From the NCBI GenBank assembly GCA_022866645.1, contig JALHUQ010000285.1, forward strand, positions 1 through 10,760: DNA of 10,760 nt, read 5' to 3'. Below, piece by piece: positions 1 through 6,075 of the stretch (within the stretch, counting starts at the first letter, position 1; each line of letters opens with the position of its first letter). A program made the translations under genes and the position numbers. The notes under the pieces were generated by a model. It had not been told where the DNA came from. It ran no database searches and saw nothing but the letters and a program-made list of their open reading frames with translations. The DNA comes from Woeseiaceae bacterium. Its GTDB lineage: Bacteria; Pseudomonadota; Gammaproteobacteria; Steroidobacterales; Woeseiaceae.

Positions 1-215
1 ACATCAATGTTATTCCGGAGATGAGCACGGGCGCGACGGACGGCGCCTATATCCGCAATGCCGGGATTCCTGTTTATGCGGTCGCCGCTATTGCTGACGA
101 CCCGAATGACATGCGCGCGCACGGTCAGGACGAGCGAATCAATGTGCAGGCGTTCAGGGATTCGGCCGACTATTGGTACCAACTGATAAGAACGTTTGCC
201 TTGCGTGCTGAATAA
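1..215 (+). CDS. M20-family metallopeptidase, C-terminal fragment (5' end outside window)
   Basis: The frame is open from the first full codon at base 3 and ends at TAA 213-215; only about 70 C-terminal residues are in the window. They carry a signature of M20/M28-like zinc peptidases: a P-E-M-S-T-G-A-T-D-G stretch followed by R-x-x-G-I-P-V-Y, then H-G-Q-D-E-R-I (His at bases 120-122). In M20 enzymes the His of this last motif is a metal ligand and the following Glu-Arg sits near the substrate carboxylate. The family includes carboxypeptidases, dipeptidases and acyl-amino-acid deacylases, and substrate cannot be read from this fragment. It lies 263 bases upstream of the aminomutase operon on the same strand, but a strong promoter stands between them, so co-transcription is not required. 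Family assignment is fairly secure; function beyond hydrolysis of an amide or peptide bond is not. Confidence 0.8.
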   Translation, partial: INVIPEMSTGATDGAYIRNAGIPVYAVAAIADDPNDMRAHGQDERINVQAFRDSADYWYQLIRTFALRAE

Positions 216-360
216 AGCGCTGTTCGTTGAACCCCTGATGACACGCTGGACATGTTACACTCAAACCAACATCACATCGGCGGCACGATTCGCATTCGGC
301 GACCCGCCGGCCCCTTGGCTGCCTGGCCAGTGACCTACCTCCAGGTTTCAAACAAATAAA

Positions 361-388
361 TTGACATTCGTGTCGCCGCGGATATAGT
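361..388 (+). promoter_or_regulatory. Sigma70-type promoter of the aminomutase operon
   Basis: A perfect -35 box TTGACA (361-366) is followed after 16 bases by TATAGT (383-388), five of six matches to the -10 consensus. Transcription would start near 394-396, giving a leader of about 85 bases before the ATG at 479. No other comparably good promoter is visible in the 263-base gap, and no gene is seen in that gap. The call rests on sequence match only. Confidence 0.65.
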
Positions 389-401
389 CGCGCAAAATAG
401 G

Positions 402-441
402 CGGGCGAAAGCCCGACGACCCGAAGGGCCGGGCCGGTTTT
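402..441 (+). promoter_or_regulatory. Structured 5' leader with two mutually exclusive hairpins (possible attenuator)
   Basis: A perfect 5-bp stem closed by a GAAA tetraloop is formed by CGGGC (402-406) and GCCCG (411-415). The same GCCCG can instead pair with CGGGC at 430-434, enclosing a nested CCC-GAA-GGG hairpin (420-428), and this alternative is followed by TTTT at 438-441. One strand shared by two competing stems, the second near a T-run, is the layout of a transcription attenuator or small riboswitch. I do not recognise it as a known riboswitch class, and the T-run is short, so it may only be a stabilising leader structure. Confidence 0.35.
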
Positions 442-478
442 CGATCGCAGGTCGCCCAACTGCACTTAAGGTAAAACC

Positions 479-1783
479 ATGAAAACCGCCCAAGAACGCG
501 CGGAAGAACCCCCTGGTAGGAGGCTCAACAGCAAGTCCTCACCAGAAAGTATTACCCATCCCAACCCTGCCCCAGCAACAACACTCCTTAAGTCTCGCCA
601 GAAACGCGAACGTTCGCAGTTTCACGTGTCCGAGCGATCGCGAGAATTCCTTCGAAAGTTTTATCCCGACGCGTCCATCGACGAGTGGAACGACTGGCGT
701 TGGCAAAATCGCAATCGCGTCCGCACACTGGCCGACCTCGAGCGAATGATCGAGCTGTCACCCGACGAACTCGCGGCCATCAAACGCCATACTGGCGCCC
801 TGCCGCTCGGCATCGTGCCTTACTACGCCAGCCTGCTCGATCCCAAGGACCCTATGCAGGGCTTGCGGCGCACCGTCGTGCCCGTGCTCGGCGAGTTCGA
901 CACGTCGCGCGGTGAGAATGAAGACCCCCTCGGCGAAGATTCACACAGCCCGGTACCGGGCCTCGTGCATCGCTACCCGGACCGCGTCCTGTTGCTCGTG
1001 ACCAATTTCTGTTCCGTCTACTGCCGCTACTGCACTCGCGCCCGTATGGTGGGCTCGGTTGGCGAACGCGCCGTCAGGAAGACCGACATCGAGGTCGCAC
1101 TGGATTACATCGAGCAAAACACGGTAATCCGTGACGTGCTGATATCGGGCGGCGACCCACTCAGTCTTGACGACGATCGACTGGAATACATACTGCGCCG
1201 TCTGCGCAAGATGCCGCATGTCGAGTTTCTGCGCATCGGCAGCAAACAGCCGGTCGTTCAACCAATGAGGATCACGCCGGCTTTGACGCGGATTCTGAAG
1301 CGCTATCACCCGCTGTGGATGAGTCTGCATTTCACGCACCCGGACGAATTGACGCCCGAGGTTGCGGAGGCTTGCGCTCGCCTCGCGGATGCCGGCATTC
1401 CGCTTGGCAGCCAGACCGTGTTGCTGAAAGACGTGAATGACAACGTTGAAACGATGACCAAGCTGGTGCATGGACTGTTGCGCAACCGCGTAAAGCCCTA
1501 CTACCTGTATCAGTGCGATCCCATCAGCGGTTCGGCGCATTTCCGCACGCCGGTGTCGAAAGGGGTCGAGATCATTCGCGGACTGCGAGGCCATACAACA
1601 GGCTACGCGGTGCCAACGTTTGTGGTCGATGCGCCGAACGGCGGAGGCAAGATTCCGATAGCGCCCGACTACGTCGCCGGCTACGAAGGTGACGACCTGT
1701 TATTGCAGAGCTATGACGGCGGCACCTACCGTTATCCGGATTCAGGCAGGCAGCTGCCTACTCTGAAAGAGGACGCATCATGA
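479..1783 (+). CDS. kamA: Lysine 2,3-aminomutase (KamA-type radical SAM enzyme)
   Basis: Radical-SAM, PLP-dependent aminomutase predicted to convert L-lysine to L-beta-lysine in the cytoplasm. The 434 residues compare with about 416 in the clostridial enzyme; the excess is a Pro/Ser/Arg-rich N-terminus (1-45). The [4Fe-4S] motif is C178-x3-C182-x2-C185, followed by T186-R187, where the family Arg binds substrate carboxylate. A GGDP segment at 224-227 matches the SAM-binding region. The C-terminal P-N-G-G-G-K motif places the PLP lysine at K391. D347 and D384 lie 37 residues apart, as do D293 and D330 of the clostridial enzyme, which hold the lysine side-chain amine and are replaced in glutamate 2,3-aminomutases. 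This argues for lysine and against glutamate, and the length and these residues argue against EpmB. The AAGG at 468-471 lies 7 bases before the ATG. It is the first gene of the operon, and its stop overlaps the next start (ATGA). Confidence 0.9.
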   Translation: MKTAQERAEEPPGRRLNSKSSPESITHPNPAPATTLLKSRQKRERSQFHVSERSREFLRKFYPDASIDEWNDWRWQNRNRVRTLADLERMIELSPDELAAIKRHTGALPLGIVPYYASLLDPKDPMQGLRRTVVPVLGEFDTSRGENEDPLGEDSHSPVPGLVHRYPDRVLLLVTNFCSVYCRYCTRARMVGSVGERAVRKTDIEVALDYIEQNTVIRDVLISGGDPLSLDDDRLEYILRRLRKMPHVEFLRIGSKQPVVQPMRITPALTRILKRYHPLWMSLHFTHPDELTPEVAEACARLADAGIPLGSQTVLLKDVNDNVETMTKLVHGLLRNRVKPYYLYQCDPISGSAHFRTPVSKGVEIIRGLRGHTTGYAVPTFVVDAPNGGGKIPIAPDYVAGYEGDDLLLQSYDGGTYRYPDSGRQLPTLKEDAS

Positions 1784-2805
1784 AGCAAGCGACATTCCGC
1801 ATAGGCATGACCTACGACTTACGCGACGCATATCTCGAAGAAGGCTATAGCGAAATCGAGACGGCGGAGCTCGATCGCGTCGATACCATCGACAGCATCG
1901 AGTCGGTACTTCTTGGCTTGGGCTATGAAGTTGACCGCATTGGGAACGTCAAGCAACTGGCAAAGCGCCTCGTCAATGGCGACAGCTGGGATCTGGTGTT
2001 CAATATTTGCGAAGGTATGCACGGTATCGCGCGGGAAGCTCAGGTCCCGGCCTTGCTCGACGCCTACCGGATTCCCTACGTTTTTTCAGATGCGCTGATC
2101 TGTGCGCTGACACTACACAAGGGTATTACCAAGGACGTGGTTCGGGCAGCGCAGGTTGCAACGCCGGATTACCTGATCGTGCATAAGATGTCCGATATCA
2201 AGACCGTCGAGCTCGACTTCCCGTTGTTTGCAAAACCCATTGCCGAAGGCACCGGCAAGGGCATAACGGCCAAGTCTAAAGTCAACAACCTGGCCGAGCT
2301 GCAGCGTCTGTGCAGAGAATTACTGAAAGAGCACAAACAGCCGGTACTGGTGGAACGATTTCTTCCCGGCCGCGAGTTTACAGTCGGTATTACCGGCACA
2401 GGCTCTAATGCGGTTGCGCTCGCGACGCTGGAAATTGTGTTGTTGGAAGGCGCTGAGTCGGAGGTTTACTCCTACCACAACAAGGAAAACTGCGAAGAGC
2501 TGGTCGAATACAGACTGGTACCGCCGAGTGCGCTCAAACGTCAGGTTGAGGCGGTCGCATTGGGTGCCTGGCGCGCGCTGGGTTGTCGCGATGGCGGTCG
2601 CATCGACCTCCGCCAGGACCAACACGGGCAGACACATTTCATCGAGGTAAATCCGCTCGCGGGTCTGCATCCTGAACATTCGGATCTGCCGATCATGGCG
2701 ACGATGTGCGGTGTGAGCTACACATCGTTAATTACCAGAATCTTGCAATCTGCACTGGATCGATGCGGCGGGCTGCAGCTCGCTGCTGTCCGGCATGCCA
2801 CTTAA
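1780..2805 (+). CDS. ATP-grasp ligase, D-Ala-D-Ala ligase-like (first of two)
   Basis: Predicted cytoplasmic carboxylate-amine ligase that activates a carboxylate as acyl phosphate and joins it to an amine. Resemblance to Ddl is clear: an N-terminal Rossmann-like domain with F-N-I-C-E-G (74-79) and R-E-A-Q-V-P (85-90), a linker S-D-A-L-x3-L-T-L-x-K-x3-T-K (103-118), then the ATP-grasp fold. Visible ATP/Mg residues are K152 (F-A-K-P), a glycine loop at 157-161, E192, D276 (R-I-D-L), and E289/N291 (I-E-V-N-P). At 341 residues it is slightly longer than Ddl (about 305-320). The normal peptidoglycan ddl sits with murC/ftsQ, so this copy in an aminomutase operon is probably recruited for another substrate, perhaps beta-lysine (inference). 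ATG overlaps the aminomutase stop by 4 bases; AGAGGA lies a few bases upstream. Confidence 0.85.
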   Translation: MKQATFRIGMTYDLRDAYLEEGYSEIETAELDRVDTIDSIESVLLGLGYEVDRIGNVKQLAKRLVNGDSWDLVFNICEGMHGIAREAQVPALLDAYRIPYVFSDALICALTLHKGITKDVVRAAQVATPDYLIVHKMSDIKTVELDFPLFAKPIAEGTGKGITAKSKVNNLAELQRLCRELLKEHKQPVLVERFLPGREFTVGITGTGSNAVALATLEIVLLEGAESEVYSYHNKENCEELVEYRLVPPSALKRQVEAVALGAWRALGCRDGGRIDLRQDQHGQTHFIEVNPLAGLHPEHSDLPIMATMCGVSYTSLITRILQSALDRCGGLQLAAVRHAT

Positions 2806-2817
2806 GCGGTCGATAGC

Positions 2818-3807
2818 GTGCCTGTGACGGGCGCCAATCGATCGGCGCTCGTCATCCACGAGGCTATTGGTGCCGGCGCGCGACCCGACGAGGACGACAC
2901 GCTCGACCAGGTGAGGTACGTCTCGGCGGCGCTACAGGAATCAGGCTGGACGGTCTCGGTGCTGGCTGCAGATCTCGATCTTGCCGCGGTGCGCCAGGAG
3001 ATATTGCGGCAGAATCCGACACTGGTCTTCAATCTTGTCGAGTCACTCGGAGGCGACGGGCGACTGATTCATTTTGTGCCAGCGCTGCTGCAGTCCAGCC
3101 GAATTCGGTTTACGGGTTCGGGTGCCGATGCAATTTATGTGAGCTCGCAAAAAAGGCTCGCCAAGAAACTTATGCGTGCCAATGGCATACCGACTCCAGC
3201 AGACTTCGGTCCGGGTGAGGCATACTTCGGCGAAAACATTTCATGGATAATCAAGTCAGTCTGGGAGCATGCTTCCCTGGGCCTGGATGATGGCTGTGTG
3301 GTCAACAGTCTTCCGGCGGCCCGGAAGCGGTTTCGCGCTTGCAAGGCTCAGCATGGCGGCGAGTGGTTCGCCGAACAATATATTGATGGCAGAGAATTCA
3401 ACCTGTCATTGATCGAAGTGAATGGCCGGCCGGAGTTGCTACCGATCGCCGAAATGACTTTCGTCGACTATCCGACGGGCAAACCAAGAATCGTGGGCTA
3501 CGCTGCCAAATGGGATCGGACCGCTCCTGAGTACACCGCGACTCAGCGCGTGTTTGGAAAGCTACCCGCAGCCGAGCTGGATGTTCTGCGCAACGTCGCA
3601 CTGCATTGCTGGACGACTTTCGGATTGAGAGGATACGCCCGGGTTGATATCCGCATGGACAAGAAGGGAAAACCATGGGTGCTCGAGATCAATACAAACC
3701 CATGTCTCACACCGGACTCCGGTTTCGTCGCCGCCGTGACAAGCTCTGGGCGAAGCTATAAGCAACTTATTGACCTCATTACATTCGCGACTGACCGAGT
3801 AATTTAA
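2818..3807 (+). CDS. ATP-grasp ligase, D-Ala-D-Ala ligase-like (second of two)
   Basis: A second, divergent Ddl-like ligase of 329 residues. Core motifs are F-N-L-V-E-S (71-76), F-T-G-S-G (98-102), the ATP-binding lysine region around K146, E-Q-Y-I-D-G-R-E-F (186-194), D277 (R-V-D-I-R), and the Mg-binding E290-x-N292 in L-E-I-N-T-N-P. The C-terminal end resembles Ddl, with a G-R-S-Y-K-Q-L motif. A GTG at 2818 is taken as start; another in-frame GTG lies at 2824, and neither has a strong Shine-Dalgarno, so translation may depend on coupling to the previous gene, whose stop is 12 bases upstream in the same frame. Sequence similarity to the first ligase is limited to the fold motifs, so the two probably act on different substrates or in sequence rather than being a recent duplication. 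Its TAA overlaps the next ATG by one base. Confidence 0.83.
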   Translation: MPVTGANRSALVIHEAIGAGARPDEDDTLDQVRYVSAALQESGWTVSVLAADLDLAAVRQEILRQNPTLVFNLVESLGGDGRLIHFVPALLQSSRIRFTGSGADAIYVSSQKRLAKKLMRANGIPTPADFGPGEAYFGENISWIIKSVWEHASLGLDDGCVVNSLPAARKRFRACKAQHGGEWFAEQYIDGREFNLSLIEVNGRPELLPIAEMTFVDYPTGKPRIVGYAAKWDRTAPEYTATQRVFGKLPAAELDVLRNVALHCWTTFGLRGYARVDIRMDKKGKPWVLEINTNPCLTPDSGFVAAVTSSGRSYKQLIDLITFATDRVI

Positions 3808-5561
3808 TGTTTCGTATACACAAGATCTTCGACGTTACGACGTCGACGAATCGCCAGCTTCTTTCCCAGGTTCAGGCAATGCTACGCGTGCAGTTCAACG
3901 CGCTGAGCGAGAAAGACATTGCGAAGCTTCCCGCGCAGCTTGCCAATCCGATGAAGTACCGCTTTCGCTCGATCCTGCTGGTGGCCGAGGACGGTCACGC
4001 AACCGTGCGCGGTTTCGCCATGCTCCTGCATGCGCCCGATCTCAATTTTTGCTATCTCGACTATATTTGTGCCGGGCGCGGCGAAACGGGTCGCGGCATT
4101 GGCGGCGCATTGTACGAACGGGTACGAGAAGAGGCCCTGCAACTCGGGGTTGTCGGAATCTTCCTGGAATGCCTGCCCGACGACCCGGCACTGTCTCCCG
4201 ACCCGGCGATACGCAAGCAAAACGCAGCTCGTTTGAAGTTTTACGAACGATTTGGCGCGCGCCCGCTCGCGAATACGGCGTATGAGACTCCGCTGACAAA
4301 TGATGCTACGGATCCGCCCTACCTCGTGTTCGACAATCTCGGCCAGAAGCCGGGACTCAGCCGCGACAAAACGCGCAACATCGTCAGGGCAGTACTCGAG
4401 CGCAAGTATGCCAATGTGTGCCCTCCCGAGTACGTTGACAAGATCGTTAAATCGATCAAGGACAACCCGGTACAGCTGCGCGAACCGCGCTACCTGAAGA
4501 ACAGCGAGACCCCGGCAGAAAACCGGCCGAAACAACGACGCATCGCGCTGATCATTAACGACGGGCACTCGATACACCATGTCAATGATCGTGGTTACGT
4601 CGAAGCGCCGGTCAGGATCGCGTCCATCACCAAAGAACTCGATAAGACGGATTACTTCGAGGCGCTTGCGCCGAGGAAATTCGGAGTGTCGGTGATCGAG
4701 AAAGTGCACAAGCCGGAGTTCGTGCAGTTTCTGCAGAAGGCCTGCGCCAACGTACCGCCAGGCAAGTCGGTCTATCCCTATGTGTTCCCGTCGCGCAATC
4801 GCGCCCGGCCGCCCAAGGAGCTACCGCTGCGCGCAGGCTATTACTGTATCGACACGTTTACACCACTGAATGCCAATGCGTACAAAGCGGCCCGAGGCGC
4901 GGTTGATTGCACCATGACCGGTGCCGATTGGTTGCTGGGTGGCGGCCGCGCCGCCTACGCACTGGTTCGACCGCCAGGCCATCATGCCGAGACCGAGGCG
5001 TTCGGCGGATTCTGCTACTTCAATTCCGGGGCCATCGCCGCACACCACCTCAGTGACCGTGGCAAAGTGGTCTTGCTGGACATCGACTATCACCACGGCA
5101 ACGGTGCTCAGGATATTTTTTACCGCCGGAAGGACGTCTACACGATCTCGATTCATGGCCATCCGCGTTACAGCTATCCCTATTTCTCCGGATTCGACGA
5201 CGAGAAAGGCGAAGACGAAGGCAAGGGATACAATCTCAACTTCCCATTGCGGGAGAACCTGGACGGCGAGGCCTATCGCAAGGTGCTTGCAGTTGCTTTA
5301 GACAAGATCCGCAAGTACAACCCGCAGTTTCTGGTGCTGGCATTAGGCCTCGACACCGCGAAGGGTGATCCGACGGGGTCGTTTTCGCTTATGGCGAGGG
5401 ATTTCCGTGAGAACGGCCGGATGATCGGTGCCCTCTCCTTACCCACGCTGGTTGTGCAGGAAGGTGGTTACAGGACGCAGACGCTGGGCATCAACGCGCG
5501 GAACTTTTTCACAGGTCTCTGGGACGGCATCGGCGGCAGCACCGCCGCCGCAAAAAAATGA
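3807..5561 (+). CDS. Fused GNAT N-acetyltransferase and HDAC/acetylpolyamine amidohydrolase-type deacetylase
   Basis: A 584-residue two-domain protein. Residues about 15-165 look like a GNAT acetyltransferase: L-D-Y-I-C leads into the acetyl-CoA loop R91-G-E-T-G-R-G-I-G-G100, followed by F-Y-E-R-F-G-A-R-P near 145-153. A linker (about 175-240) leads to a zinc deacetylase of the HDAC superfamily (about 244-575). This half has P-G-H-H (390-393), D-I-D-Y-H-H-G-N-G (425-433, zinc ligands D427 and H429), G-L-D-T (zinc ligand D516), and the catalytic Tyr in E-G-G-Y (Y555). All catalytic residues are present, so the deacetylase should be active. The type resembles acetylpolyamine amidohydrolases and class II HDACs, which remove acetyl from lysine-like or polyamine amines. 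Joining an acetyl writer and eraser in one chain is odd. It is translationally coupled (TAATG) upstream and ATGA-overlapped downstream. Confidence 0.85.
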   Translation: MFRIHKIFDVTTSTNRQLLSQVQAMLRVQFNALSEKDIAKLPAQLANPMKYRFRSILLVAEDGHATVRGFAMLLHAPDLNFCYLDYICAGRGETGRGIGGALYERVREEALQLGVVGIFLECLPDDPALSPDPAIRKQNAARLKFYERFGARPLANTAYETPLTNDATDPPYLVFDNLGQKPGLSRDKTRNIVRAVLERKYANVCPPEYVDKIVKSIKDNPVQLREPRYLKNSETPAENRPKQRRIALIINDGHSIHHVNDRGYVEAPVRIASITKELDKTDYFEALAPRKFGVSVIEKVHKPEFVQFLQKACANVPPGKSVYPYVFPSRNRARPPKELPLRAGYYCIDTFTPLNANAYKAARGAVDCTMTGADWLLGGGRAAYALVRPPGHHAETEAFGGFCYFNSGAIAAHHLSDRGKVVLLDIDYHHGNGAQDIFYRRKDVYTISIHGHPRYSYPYFSGFDDEKGEDEGKGYNLNFPLRENLDGEAYRKVLAVALDKIRKYNPQFLVLALGLDTAKGDPTGSFSLMARDFRENGRMIGALSLPTLVVQEGGYRTQTLGINARNFFTGLWDGIGGSTAAAKK

Positions 5562-5603
5562 TGCGGTGGCGCGTGACCGTGCAGGAGTCCGATGCGGCCG
5601 CCG
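5552..5603 (+). other. Candidate -1 frameshift site at the deacetylase/GNAT junction
   Basis: The last sense codons of the fusion gene read GCA-AAA-AAA-TGA, so A-AAA-AAA (5552-5558) lies in the canonical phase of a slippery heptamer. A -1 slip there would avoid the TGA and continue as ATG-ATG-CGG into the downstream GNAT, giving a GNAT-HDAC-GNAT fusion. Five to six bases after the heptamer, CGGTGGC (5564-5570) can pair with GCCGCCG (5597-5603) including one G-U. A GGCGGC/GCCGCC hairpin (5532-5549) lies just upstream. Ordinary stop-start coupling explains the junction equally well. Confidence 0.3.
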
Positions 5604-6043
5604 TGTACGCGCTCGTAACCGAGACCGGTTTCTTTTCGAAATCGGAACAACAGATTGCTATTGAGCTGGTCGAGGAAACCCTGTCCATGGGCAAGGAAAG
5701 CGGCTACGAATTCGTATTCGTGGACATGCCGGGTAAACCTGGCAGCTTGCTGGGCTACACCTGCTACGGTCCTATTCCGGACACGGTTTCAAGTTTTGAT
5801 CTCTACTGGATCGCCGTCTCGCCCCGGCAACAGCGAACTGGCCTCGGCAGCGCACTTCTCATCGAGACCGAAAGACTGGCGTTACAACAAAAAGCCAGCC
5901 GAATGTTTGTTGACACGTCCGGCCGCGAGCAATACACACCAACCCGAAATTTCTACGAACGCAGCGGCTATCAGCAAGAAGCGCGCCTCATCGACTTCTA
6001 TGCTCCCGGCGACGACAAGGTTATTTACGCCAAGACCTTGTAA
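5558..6043 (+). CDS. GNAT-family N-acetyltransferase (small, free-standing)
   Basis: A 161-residue protein of typical single-domain GNAT length. The acetyl-CoA binding core is visible at about 83-100: a beta strand Y-W-I-A-V, then S-P-R-Q-Q-R-T-G-L-G-S-A-L with the Q/R-x-x-G-x-G signature. The C-terminal part has R-N-F-Y-E-R-S-G-Y (120-128), the usual GNAT motif B region. It should transfer an acetyl group from acetyl-CoA to an amine; the acceptor is unknown. By analogy with AblB, the acetyltransferase that partners lysine 2,3-aminomutase in N-epsilon-acetyl-beta-lysine synthesis, beta-lysine or a derivative is a reasonable candidate, but AblB proteins are longer and this is inference. The start overlaps the preceding stop (ATGA), and a second ATG follows directly. 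It is the last gene of the operon; 32 bases separate it from the converging gene and show no convincing terminator. Confidence 0.85.
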   Translation: MMRWRVTVQESDAAAVYALVTETGFFSKSEQQIAIELVEETLSMGKESGYEFVFVDMPGKPGSLLGYTCYGPIPDTVSSFDLYWIAVSPRQQRTGLGSALLIETERLALQQKASRMFVDTSGREQYTPTRNFYERSGYQQEARLIDFYAPGDDKVIYAKTL

Positions 6044-6075
6044 CCCCAGGAAGGCAAAGACGGGTCAACTTCCAG

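Noticed and set aside
154..465. 103-residue minus-strand frame in the gap before the aminomutase
   Set aside because: It crosses the promoter and leader, has no recognisable motif, and its 3' part is antisense to the M20 gene end; it looks like a chance open frame.
941..1594. 217-residue minus-strand frame inside the aminomutase gene
   Set aside because: Shadow of a gene with conserved catalytic motifs on the plus strand; no motif of its own.
479..1783. EpmB (elongation factor P beta-lysylation) as identity of the aminomutase
   Set aside because: EpmB is about 340 residues and is found with epmA/efp; here the protein has full LAM length, LAM-type specificity residues and a different operon.
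1780..2805. Housekeeping D-Ala-D-Ala ligase for peptidoglycan
   Set aside because: Context is an aminomutase operon with a second ligase, not the mur/fts cluster; the fold matches but the usual role does not fit.
3882..4709. 275-residue minus-strand frame inside the GNAT-HDAC gene
   Set aside because: Antisense shadow of the fused GNAT domain and linker; no domain seen.
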